Positions 15,079 through 22,599 of a stretch of 29,487 nucleotides of DNA are shown here, in pieces. The position numbers and the translations under genes were made by a program. Numbering within the stretch: the stretch's first letter is position 1; each line of letters starts with the position of its first letter. The notes below the pieces were generated by a model. The model ran no database searches. It was not told the DNA's origin and saw only the letters and a list, made by a program, of their open reading frames with translations. The stretch is from Bacteroidales bacterium UBA5536 (lineage in GTDB: Bacteria; Bacteroidota; Bacteroidia; Bacteroidales; F082), in contig DINQ01000017.1 of assembly GCA_002426795.1 (NCBI GenBank), positions 1 through 29,487 of the forward strand, written 5' to 3'.

Positions 15079-17547
15079 ATGCGTAAGCATATACTATTTC
15101 TCGTCTTACTAGTAACAGCAAGTCTAACGGCTTTAGGTCAGGTTACAAAAATCAGGGGTGTCGTCACTGACTCTCTGACTGGAGAACCTATTCCGTTTGC
15201 CAATGTTTTTCTCATCGGAACAACCACGGGAACAACTTCTGATTTCGACGGAAAGTATTATTTCGAGACACGTGTCAAAGCCGATTCAATATCTGCCACC
15301 TTTTTGGGCTATGCCAAACAAAAATTTCCCATCAGGAAAAACCAATATCAGGAAATCAACTTCAAACTGCTGCCAGACGAAATCACCCTACAGGAAGTGG
15401 TGGTGGTGGCGGGCGAAAACCCGGCAGATATTCTGTTTAGAAAAATCATCGCCCGAAAAGACAGCAATGATAGTCGCAGGGTAAACGCCTGGCAATGTGA
15501 AGTATATAACAAAATTCAGTTCGACGCCAACAACTTCGACCAGAAAATCAGGAATAAGAAGCTGTTTAAACCCTTCGATTTCATTTTTGACTATGTTGAC
15601 ACTTCCACGGTGAATGGTAAAGCTTATCTGCCTGTTTTTATTTCTGAGGCAATCTCAAATGTATATTACAGGAGCAATCCGGTGGGTAAGATCGAAAAGA
15701 TATCTGCTGCACGCGGATCAGGTGTGGAAAATCCCAGTCTTGTGCAGTTTATGGGAAATTTGTACCAGGATGTGAATATCTATGACAATTATATCAACCT
15801 GTTTGGAAAGAATTTCGTGAGTCCGGTTGCCAACTTTGGCATGGCGTATTACAAATATTATTTGGTCGACAGCGGCTTTATCGACAACCAGTGGTGTTAC
15901 CAGCTGATGTACAAACCCAAACGCAAGCAGGAGCTTACTTTTACGGGCAAAATGTGGGTACACGATACAACTTTCGCTGTACGGAAAGTGGAGATGGAGG
16001 TGGCAAAAGATGCCAATCTCAACTTTGTCAATGACCTCTCGCTGCGACAGGAATACAGGCTTATTGACAACAAAAACTGGATGATCACCCGCGACTATAT
16101 CATCGCTGATTTCAATATTGTTGAGAGCGACAACAGCAAGTTGCCCGGATTTTTTGGACAACGGACTTCCATTTTTTCCAATTATGTGCTCAACCAGCCT
16201 AAAGACGAAGCTTTTTATCGCAGTCCGGTTAAGGTTTTGGTTGATGAAGGCAGCATGGACCATACCGACAATTTCTGGCGCGAAGCGCGTCCGGAAAAGC
16301 TGAGCGACAAGGAACGCGGGATTTATAAGATGATCGACTCTATCGAAAATGTACCCATTTACCGTACCTATGTCGATTTTGTGTACATGTTTGCCTATGG
16401 TTATATGCCCTGGAAAAAGGTTGAACTGGGTCCACTTGCCAAAATATACAGCTACAACGAGGTGGAAGGCCACCGGATCAGAATCGGCGGGCGAACAAGT
16501 ACGTTGTTTAGCAAAAACTTACGACTCGAGGGGCATTTGGCTTACGGGCAACGCGACATGCGAATCAAGTATGGCGCTGGCTTGTTGTATGTTTTTGAGA
16601 AAAACCCCAGACGCGCAGTAGGAGCGCACTTTAAATACGACATCGAGCAGCTGGGTTCCAGTTTCAATGCCTTTAGCGAAGATAACATCATCAGCACGGT
16701 ATTCAGACGCCAGCCTGCGGACAAGCTGAACCTGACGAGCGAGTTTAATTTTTATTACGAACATGAATGGTTCAATGGTTTTTCGAGTCGCTTATCTATT
16801 TTACATCGCGAACTTTTCCCTACCGGAAATTTTGTGCTCGAAACCTTTAATGACGATGGTACACTCAACAACCACCGGTCATTGCTCACTACCGAATTGG
16901 GAGTGTCGTTCCGTTACGCTTTTCGAGAGCGCTATGTGATTCGCGATTTCGACCGCATTAATCTGGGATCCAGGTATCCGGTATTAAACCTCAATTATGC
17001 GTATGGCGCACCAGGCGTTATCAATGGTGAATACGAATACCATCGTTTGCAGGGTAATGTGACCCAATGGTTCAACATTGGGTCGATAGGCTGGTCGAAA
17101 TACATCATCGAAGGTGGTCAGGTCTTTGGCACCCTGCCGTTTCCATTGCTCATTCTGCATCCCGGTAATGAAACCTTCATCTTTGATGAATATGCCTTCA
17201 ACCTGATGAATTACTATGAATTTATCTCGGATCGCTACCTCAGTATATACTACACCCATCATTTCGATGGTTTTTTCCTCAACAGGGTACCTTTGCTTCG
17301 CAAACTCAAATGGCGCGAAGTGGTCTTCGGGAAAGGACTGGTTGGCAGTATTTCGGATGCAAACCTGCAGCTGAACAAGTTGCCAGATGTTACTTATATG
17401 CTTGATAAACCATATTTTGAAGCCGGAATTGGGATTGAAAACATGTTTAAAATATTGCGTGTCGACGGCGTGTGGCGACTTTCGCACCGCGATAATCTTA
17501 ATGCCAGTAATTTTGCTCTTTTCATATCTTTACACTTCGATTTCTAG
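15079..17547 (+). CDS. DUF5686 and carboxypeptidase-like regulatory domain outer-membrane protein
   Basis: An 822-residue Bacteroidota outer-membrane protein. It has a signal peptide (1-21, ending LTALGQ), a CarboxypepD_reg-like beta-sandwich (about 25-105: IRGVVTDSLTGEPIPFANV then TTSDFDGKYYFE), and a DUF5686 region to the C-terminus that is rich in amphipathic strands and ends in aromatic HFDF, as for an outer-membrane beta barrel. There is no TonB box or plug domain, so it is not a SusC-type receptor. Its function is not established; proteins of this family occur widely in Bacteroidota, and the site between kdsD and lptB suggests envelope biogenesis. The start ATG 15079 gives the signal peptide directly. 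It is followed by lptB after 105 nt. Confidence 0.88.
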   Translation: MRKHILFLVLLVTASLTALGQVTKIRGVVTDSLTGEPIPFANVFLIGTTTGTTSDFDGKYYFETRVKADSISATFLGYAKQKFPIRKNQYQEINFKLLPDEITLQEVVVVAGENPADILFRKIIARKDSNDSRRVNAWQCEVYNKIQFDANNFDQKIRNKKLFKPFDFIFDYVDTSTVNGKAYLPVFISEAISNVYYRSNPVGKIEKISAARGSGVENPSLVQFMGNLYQDVNIYDNYINLFGKNFVSPVANFGMAYYKYYLVDSGFIDNQWCYQLMYKPKRKQELTFTGKMWVHDTTFAVRKVEMEVAKDANLNFVNDLSLRQEYRLIDNKNWMITRDYIIADFNIVESDNSKLPGFFGQRTSIFSNYVLNQPKDEAFYRSPVKVLVDEGSMDHTDNFWREARPEKLSDKERGIYKMIDSIENVPIYRTYVDFVYMFAYGYMPWKKVELGPLAKIYSYNEVEGHRIRIGGRTSTLFSKNLRLEGHLAYGQRDMRIKYGAGLLYVFEKNPRRAVGAHFKYDIEQLGSSFNAFSEDNIISTVFRRQPADKLNLTSEFNFYYEHEWFNGFSSRLSILHRELFPTGNFVLETFNDDGTLNNHRSLLTTELGVSFRYAFRERYVIRDFDRINLGSRYPVLNLNYAYGAPGVINGEYEYHRLQGNVTQWFNIGSIGWSKYIIEGGQVFGTLPFPLLILHPGNETFIFDEYAFNLMNYYEFISDRYLSIYYTHHFDGFFLNRVPLLRKLKWREVVFGKGLVGSISDANLQLNKLPDVTYMLDKPYFEAGIGIENMFKILRVDGVWRLSHRDNLNASNFALFISLHFDF

Positions 17548-17581
17548 GCTGCATTTGCGAAACGCATTGGCCTGAAAATCG

Positions 17582-17589
17582 TATTTTTG
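17582..17589 (+). promoter_or_regulatory. Possible lptB promoter -7 box
   Basis: TATTTTTG matches TAnnTTTG, 63 nt upstream of the lptB ATG and 34 nt after the DUF5686 stop. TTG motifs lie upstream at 12 and 24 nt but not at the standard spacing, so it is uncertain whether lptB has its own promoter or relies on read-through. Confidence 0.4.
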
Positions 17590-17652
17590 CCAATCAATAG
17601 GCGGGCAGGACCCGCATTGGGCACTTGCTTAATATAAACTAACAATTCGCAC

Positions 17653-18384
17653 ATGATTTTACGTACGGATAATCTGGTCAAAAAATACAGACAACGCACT
17701 GTAGTTAAAGGTGTTTCGGTCGACGTAAATCAAGGTGAAATTGTAGGTTTGCTGGGTCCCAATGGTGCCGGGAAAACCACTACTTTCTATATGATTGTGG
17801 GTTTGATCAAGCCACTGTCGGGCCATGTTTTTCTCGAAAAGGATGACATCACAAGCCTGCCCATGTATAAGCGGGCACAGCACGGCATTGGATATTTGGC
17901 ACAGGAAGCTTCTGTTTTCAGGCAGATGACTGTTGAAGATAACATCCTGTCAGTGATGCAGTTTAAAAAAGAACTGAGTCACGATCAGCAGCATGAAAAA
18001 CTGGAAAGTCTGCTCGAAGAATTTGGTTTGTCGCACATCCGCAAGAGCAAAGGAATTCAGCTTTCGGGAGGCGAAAGACGCCGTACCGAGATAGCCAGAG
18101 CCCTGGCCGTAGACCCTAAATTTATCCTGCTCGACGAACCCTTTGCCGGTGTGGATCCCATTGCAGTTGAAGATATTCAACAAATTGTGTTCAAACTCAA
18201 GCAGAAAAACATCGGCATCCTCATTACCGATCACAATGTGCATGAAACTTTGTCGATTACTGACAGGTCATATCTGCTTTTTGAAGGGCGCATCCTCAAG
18301 GCAGGCACATCCGAAGAACTGGCTTCGGACGAACACGTGCGTAAAGTGTATCTGGGACAAAACTTCGAATTGCGAAAAAAATAA
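17653..18384 (+). CDS. lptB: LPS export ABC transporter ATP-binding protein LptB
   Basis: ATPase of the LptB2FG complex that extracts lipopolysaccharide from the inner membrane and pushes it across the Lpt bridge. The 243 residues carry Walker A GPNGAGKTT (35-43), Q-loop Q84 (AQEASVFRQMT, an LptB-specific stretch), signature LSGGE (137-141), Walker B FILLDEPFAGVDP with D161/E162, and switch H194. The EASVFR segment and the length fit LptB rather than branched-chain amino-acid ATPases. Other Lpt genes are not in this window. It ends the kdsD-AhpD-DUF5686-lptB run and is convergent with pssA, with 24 nt between stops. Confidence 0.95.
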   Translation: MILRTDNLVKKYRQRTVVKGVSVDVNQGEIVGLLGPNGAGKTTTFYMIVGLIKPLSGHVFLEKDDITSLPMYKRAQHGIGYLAQEASVFRQMTVEDNILSVMQFKKELSHDQQHEKLESLLEEFGLSHIRKSKGIQLSGGERRRTEIARALAVDPKFILLDEPFAGVDPIAVEDIQQIVFKLKQKNIGILITDHNVHETLSITDRSYLLFEGRILKAGTSEELASDEHVRKVYLGQNFELRKK

Positions 18385-18408
18385 TAAGTTTTTGGGTTTT
18401 GTTTTGTC

Positions 18409-19140
18409 TCACGATTGAATTTCGACGAGGAAAACTACCATGGAGATAAACAGGTAAGTGAGCACGATAAAAGGGATTGCCACATATTGCAGCGTGATTA
18501 GCAAGATGAGCGAGATGCCCAGAAAAATCCACCTGAGTTCGTTTCCTTTCCACCCCATCGACTTGAATTTTAAGGCGAAAAGCGGAAGTTCAGAGACCAT
18601 TAACACCGATAGCACACCAATAATTCCCAGGTAGAAGTAGGTGTTTGTGACAACCATATAAAATAAGGATTGACCCTCGTAAAGCTGCATGCGCACCAGT
18701 GGCAGCGAAGCAATCAGCAGGGCAGCGGCAGGAGTTGGGAGTCCGATGAAAGAGTCTGTTTGTCGCTCATCGATATTGAATTTAGCCAGCCGCAATGCGG
18801 CAAACAAAGGCAACAGAAACGACAGCATGGGGATGATTTCGAACGAAAAAACTTCGGTGTGCTGACGGCCATGACTCATCAAAATGAGTTGGTACATGAT
18901 AAACGCCGGCGCAACGCCAAACGAAACGACGTCGGCCAGCGAATCGAGCTGTTTGCCAATTGCAGAATAGGCTTTTAGAAGGCGCGCCATCATACCATCC
19001 AAAAAGTCGAAAAGTGCAGCAATAAAAATCAACCACGAAGCTTCAATCAGCATGTCCTGTGTTGTCAGCAGAATGGCAAGACAGCCTGCCAGCAGGTTCA
19101 TCAGCGTAAGCGTATTGGGGATGTGTTTGAAAAGTTTCAT
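18409..19140 (-). CDS. pssA: CDP-diacylglycerol-serine O-phosphatidyltransferase
   Basis: Integral membrane enzyme making phosphatidylserine from CDP-diacylglycerol and serine, the precursor of phosphatidylethanolamine. The 243 residues contain the CDP-alcohol phosphotransferase motif D48-G-x2-A-R-x8-G62-x3-D66-x3-D70, with the HIPNTLTLMNLLAG N-terminus characteristic of the PssA (not PgsA) branch, and several hydrophobic segments. The frame extends to ATG 19197, but a full promoter (19167-19198) sits in that extension, so ATG 19140 is the start. Divergent from the porin gene, with about 135 bp between start codons. A phosphatidylserine decarboxylase is not present here. Confidence 0.94.
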   Translation of the reverse strand: MKLFKHIPNTLTLMNLLAGCLAILLTTQDMLIEASWLIFIAALFDFLDGMMARLLKAYSAIGKQLDSLADVVSFGVAPAFIMYQLILMSHGRQHTEVFSFEIIPMLSFLLPLFAALRLAKFNIDERQTDSFIGLPTPAAALLIASLPLVRMQLYEGQSLFYMVVTNTYFYLGIIGVLSVLMVSELPLFALKFKSMGWKGNELRWIFLGISLILLITLQYVAIPFIVLTYLFISMVVFLVEIQS

Positions 19141-19166
19141 GGTTTCTGTTTTTTGTGATCTGCATA

Positions 19167-19198
19167 CAAAGATACGCACACCTTGATCGCTGAACAAA
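19167..19198 (-). promoter_or_regulatory. Predicted pssA promoter
   Basis: On the minus strand TTTG (19195-19198), 20 nt, TATCTTTG (19167-19174): a full match to the Bacteroidota promoter. It ends 26 nt before ATG 19140 and overlaps the alternative ATG 19197, which fixes the start of pssA. Confidence 0.75.
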
Positions 19199-19222
19199 TA
19201 ATTGCGCTGGTATGTTAAGTAG

Positions 19223-19236
19223 GTTTGAAATCAAAC
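19223..19236. repeat. Palindrome GTTTGA-AA-TCAAAC at the porin promoter
   Basis: Perfect 6+6 bp inverted repeat with a 2-nt centre. It covers the -33 TTTG (19224-19227) of the predicted porin promoter and lies about 25 nt outside the divergent pssA promoter. The position suits a repressor operator; the regulator is unknown. Confidence 0.45.
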
Positions 19237-19252
19237 TAAGTTCCTATTTTTG
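19224..19252 (+). promoter_or_regulatory. Predicted porin promoter
   Basis: TTTG (19224-19227), 17 nt, TATTTTTG (19245-19252), then 23 nt to ATG 19276. The spacing is 2 nt shorter than the usual 19, but both boxes are exact. Confidence 0.6.
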
Positions 19253-19275
19253 TCAATAGATCAACAAATTAACTT

Positions 19276-20601
19276 ATGAAACGAAATTTTATCCTATTCG
19301 CTTTTTTTGGAATTCTCCTGCTTAGTTCAACAAATCTGATGGCTCAGTTTGAGCTTTCAGCTGAAATCAGGCCCCGATTTGAGATCAACAACGGCTTTGG
19401 CGGTGTTCCGACAATATTTACTGAACCCACCTATTTTGTGTCGCAACGCAGCAGACTCAATGCTGCTTTATCAAAAGAGAAGTACAAGGTATATTTTAGT
19501 TTGCAGGATGTGCGTGTTTGGGGCAGTGGCGACGTGGCCAGCGGTACCGGCGAGTTTATGAGTACCGGAGGATTGGGTATTCATGAAATCTGGGCTGAAT
19601 TTAAGGTGTTTTCCAATTCACGAATTAAAGTGGGTCGTCAGGTGTTAAAGTACGACGATCAACGGCTGCTTGCCACGCGCAACTGGAACCAATATGCCAT
19701 CACTTATGATGCTTTGCTCTATAGCTACCAACGCGACGGCTGGCAGTTTGATGCAGCGCTTTCCTATAACAATGACCCGTCTAAACTGGGATCAGGAGGC
19801 TTTGGTAAAAACGACTTCGATGTGAACCCCATTGCCAAGCGCTTACGCACCGTGAATTTTATCTACCTCAAAAAACAAATAACAGATGCGTTTAGTTTAT
19901 CCTATATGAGTTTGGTCACCGGATATCAAAAGGATCAGGTGAGCAGCACAACCTATCTAATGGGAACCCACGGCTTTTATGGCAATTACCAGAAAAATGC
20001 CCTCAATGCCAAATTCAACGCCTATTATCAGATGGGAAAAAGCCAGACAGGCCAGGATGTTTCGGCTTATATGCTGACCCTCGAAGCCAACTACCAGGCA
20101 CGCAAGCTCGGTTTTGGATTGGGAATGGACGTACTGAGCGGCCAGGATGCACGCAATAACGATGCTGACTATCAGAAAAAAGACCATGCTTTTGATATGT
20201 TTTATGGTGTACGCTATGCCCGTTATGGCTGGATGAACCAATATGTTGTACAGGCCAGTACACGCAATGCAGGTTTGGTGGATATTTACCCGCAGCTTAC
20301 ATACAACCTGTCGGAAAAAGGCAGCGTAAAAGCGATGTTTCATTTCTTTTCGCTGGCTACCAATGCATCCGATCCCTTCAACAATGGCGAATACCTTAGT
20401 GGCTCGATCGGACAAGAACTTGATATCGCCTACAACCACAAGTTTTCGAAAGAAATTGCGCTCAATGTTGGCTTCGGCTACTATTTCACCAACGACACCT
20501 TTGCTGCCGTAAAAAACGTGAAGCCGGACGAAATTGAAACACCTTACTTCGGCTGGGTGATGCTGACCTTTAAACCATCACTTTTCCTTTCGGAAAAATA
20601 G
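19276..20601 (+). CDS. Alginate-export-type outer-membrane porin
   Basis: A 441-residue predicted outer-membrane beta-barrel. Signal peptide 1-24 (MKRNFILFAFFGILLL, ending LMAQ) is followed directly by strand-rich sequence. Residues ELSAEIRPRFEINNG, SQRSRLNAALSKE, LQDVRVWG and KVGRQVLKYDDQRLL with RNWNQ fit the alginate-export (AlgE-like) porin family found in many Bacteroidota; the family name does not prove an alginate substrate. Strands continue to the end (YFGWVMLTFKPSLF). It probably mediates passive passage of a small anionic or neutral solute. The gene is preceded by its own promoter and an overlapping palindrome. The downstream queA starts 28 nt after the stop but has its own promoter box. 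Confidence 0.87.
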   Translation: MKRNFILFAFFGILLLSSTNLMAQFELSAEIRPRFEINNGFGGVPTIFTEPTYFVSQRSRLNAALSKEKYKVYFSLQDVRVWGSGDVASGTGEFMSTGGLGIHEIWAEFKVFSNSRIKVGRQVLKYDDQRLLATRNWNQYAITYDALLYSYQRDGWQFDAALSYNNDPSKLGSGGFGKNDFDVNPIAKRLRTVNFIYLKKQITDAFSLSYMSLVTGYQKDQVSSTTYLMGTHGFYGNYQKNALNAKFNAYYQMGKSQTGQDVSAYMLTLEANYQARKLGFGLGMDVLSGQDARNNDADYQKKDHAFDMFYGVRYARYGWMNQYVVQASTRNAGLVDIYPQLTYNLSEKGSVKAMFHFFSLATNASDPFNNGEYLSGSIGQELDIAYNHKFSKEIALNVGFGYYFTNDTFAAVKNVKPDEIETPYFGWVMLTFKPSLFLSEK

Positions 20602-20613
20602 TTTGAGCTGACG

Positions 20614-20621
20614 TATCTTTG
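20614..20621 (+). promoter_or_regulatory. Predicted queA promoter -7 box
   Basis: TATCTTTG matches TAnnTTTG and ends 8 nt before ATG 20630, so initiation here would give a leader of only a few bases. No -33 TTG at normal spacing was found. Transcription may also run through from the porin. Confidence 0.5.
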
Positions 20622-20629
20622 CCGCCGAA

Positions 20630-21841
20630 ATGGATGAGATTAAAAAGATACAAATCAGCGAATTCGATTATGCTTTGCCGGATGAGCGCATTGCTCGCTA
20701 TCCACTTGAGCAACGCGACGCCTCGAAATTGCTGGTACTGAAGGATGGTAAACTGAAACAGGATACCTTCAAAAACATTGCCAACTGGCTGCCCAAAAAC
20801 AGCAAGCTGATCCTCAACGAAACCAAAGTGGTGCAAGCCAGGCTTCAGTTTACCAACCTTAATGGCGCGGCTATCGAGCTATTCGTGCTGGAACCAGCTG
20901 ATCCCGGACTTGATTTTCAGCTGGCTTATGCGCAGCAAGCGAGCGCTAACTGGAATTGTCTGGTAGGCAACTCAAAGCGCTGGAAATCAGGTTTTCTGGA
21001 GCTGAAGCTTAAGGGCGCAGTACTCTTAGCCGAACGGCTTGAGAAGCTGGATGGTTATTCGGTGATTCGCTTTTCGTGGTCGAATGAAAAGATGAGCTTT
21101 GCAGAGATTCTTGAAGTCGCAGGTGAAATTCCCTTACCGCCTTACCTCAACCGCAAGGCCGAGCCCGAAGATAAACTTCGATATCAAACCGTGTTTGCCC
21201 GACACGATGGTTCTGTGGCGGCGCCAACGGCCAGTTTACACCTGACCGAACCACTGATGCAACAACTAAAACAGGCAGGTCACAGTTTCACCAAACTCAC
21301 TTTGCATGTGGGGGCGGGCACCTTTAAGCCCGTGAGTGCAGCCGAGATTGGCCAGCACGATATGCATGCAGAGCAAATTGTGGTGAACAAAGACAGCTTA
21401 TGCGAATTGTTGGAAGCCCTTGACGGAACTATCATCCCGGTTGGCACTACGGCCATGCGCAGTCTGGAAAGTTTATACTGGTTTGGAATGATGCTGGCAT
21501 CTGAAGGCGACCAAAAACGCGATTTTCACCTGAATCAATGGTTTCCGTATGAGCAACACCTGAGCCTGCTTTCTGCGGAAGCTGCACTTGAAAACATACT
21601 GCATTACCTTGAAAAACATCAGCTTGAGCAATTCAGGGCTTCAACGGCACTGATGATCGCACCCGGCTATAAGATGAAAATTGTGAAAGGACTCATCACC
21701 AACTTCCATCAGCCCAAGAGCACACTGTTGTTGTTGGTTTCAGCACTGATTGGTAACCAATGGAAAGAAGCTTACCAATTTGCGCTGGAAAACGATTTCC
21801 GCTTTTTAAGTTATGGTGATAGTTGTTTGTTTTTGCCGTAA
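20630..21841 (+). CDS. queA: S-adenosylmethionine:tRNA ribosyltransferase-isomerase QueA
   Basis: Transfers the ribosyl group of SAM to 7-aminomethyl-7-deazaguanine in tRNA, giving epoxyqueuosine, in queuosine biosynthesis; cytoplasmic. The 403 residues match QueA along their length: the N-terminal FDYALPDERIARYPLEQRDASKLL, EIPLPPYL, the core ASLHLTEPL and LHVGAGTFKPV, and near the end NFHQPKSTLLLLVSAL and FLSYGDSCLF. It is longer than E. coli QueA (356) by insertions typical of Bacteroidota members. The start ATG 20630 gives the family N-terminus, with MDEIKKIQ as a short leader. Other queuosine genes are not in the window. Convergent with the LytTR regulator; only 8 nt separate the stops. 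Confidence 0.97.
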   Translation: MDEIKKIQISEFDYALPDERIARYPLEQRDASKLLVLKDGKLKQDTFKNIANWLPKNSKLILNETKVVQARLQFTNLNGAAIELFVLEPADPGLDFQLAYAQQASANWNCLVGNSKRWKSGFLELKLKGAVLLAERLEKLDGYSVIRFSWSNEKMSFAEILEVAGEIPLPPYLNRKAEPEDKLRYQTVFARHDGSVAAPTASLHLTEPLMQQLKQAGHSFTKLTLHVGAGTFKPVSAAEIGQHDMHAEQIVVNKDSLCELLEALDGTIIPVGTTAMRSLESLYWFGMMLASEGDQKRDFHLNQWFPYEQHLSLLSAEAALENILHYLEKHQLEQFRASTALMIAPGYKMKIVKGLITNFHQPKSTLLLLVSALIGNQWKEAYQFALENDFRFLSYGDSCLFLP

Positions 21842-21849
21842 AAATTTTT

Positions 21850-22596
21850 TTATAGGCTTGTGATTCTTTTGAGAAACTCTTCTTTTCGTCGACGAGCCAC
21901 TTCCAGCTGACTGCCATCTTCTAGGATAACAGTTCCACCTTCGCCCTTGATATAGCGATCGATCACTTCAAGGTTGACAATGTGCGACTGGTGAATCCGG
22001 AAAAAGTGGGTATCTTCGAGCAGGGCTTCAAATTCTTTGATTTTTTTGGAAACCAAAATCTTGCTTTGATCTTTTAAAAAGATCGTGGTATAATTTCCGT
22101 CGGCTTCAAGACGAATAACCTCATCTATTTTAACGAGTTGGATGCCATTTTGGGTGGGAAGTGCCATTTTGCTAAGCCTGCCTGATAGCCGGTTTTCGTG
22201 TAAGGCTGCAATTTTTTTGGCCTGTTGTTCAGGATTGTCTTTTGAATGATTGGCTTTTTCAATGGCTTTTACCAGTAATTCAGGGTCAACAGGCTTTAAG
22301 AGATAATCAATCGCGCTGATTTGAAAAGCTTTAACAGCATATTGGTTATAAGCCGTGACGAAAATGATACCTGGCCAGGGCTGTTTGATTTGTTCGAGCA
22401 ACTCAAACCCTGTCCCGTCAGGAAGATCAATATCCAGGAATATCAAATCCGGATTCAACAGATGGACCTGTTCAACAGCCATTTTGATGGTGGAGGCAAC
22501 AGAAACGACTTCGACCTGTGCGCAATATTTTTTGATAAAGTTATGTAAGGTTTTTTGGCTATGTGGCTCATCTTCAATAATAATACTTCGTATCAT
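21850..22596 (-). CDS. LytTR-family response regulator
   Basis: A 248-residue two-component regulator. Its receiver domain (1-120) has the acidic pair E8/D9, phosphoacceptor D55 (LIFLDIDLPDG), T80 (FVTAYN) and K102 (LLKPVD). Its LytTR DNA-binding domain (about 145-245) contains RLEADGNYT, FFRIHQSHIVNL and EDGSQLEVARRR. LytTR regulators typically bind direct repeats upstream of target promoters. It starts 3 nt after the sensor kinase stop, so they form one transcript with the kinase first. Targets are unknown; the divergent surface-protein gene at 25124 is a nearby candidate. Confidence 0.95.
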   Translation of the reverse strand: MIRSIIIEDEPHSQKTLHNFIKKYCAQVEVVSVASTIKMAVEQVHLLNPDLIFLDIDLPDGTGFELLEQIKQPWPGIIFVTAYNQYAVKAFQISAIDYLLKPVDPELLVKAIEKANHSKDNPEQQAKKIAALHENRLSGRLSKMALPTQNGIQLVKIDEVIRLEADGNYTTIFLKDQSKILVSKKIKEFEALLEDTHFFRIHQSHIVNLEVIDRYIKGEGGTVILEDGSQLEVARRRKEEFLKRITSL

Positions 22597-22599
22597 AAG

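Noticed and set aside
15718..16473. 251-residue antisense frame inside the DUF5686 gene
   Set aside because: Opposite a continuous signal-peptide-bearing gene; no features of its own.
21840..21852. A/T tract between queA and the LytTR gene as a bidirectional terminator
   Set aside because: There is an A/T-only palindrome but no GC stem, so it is not a recognisable hairpin terminator.
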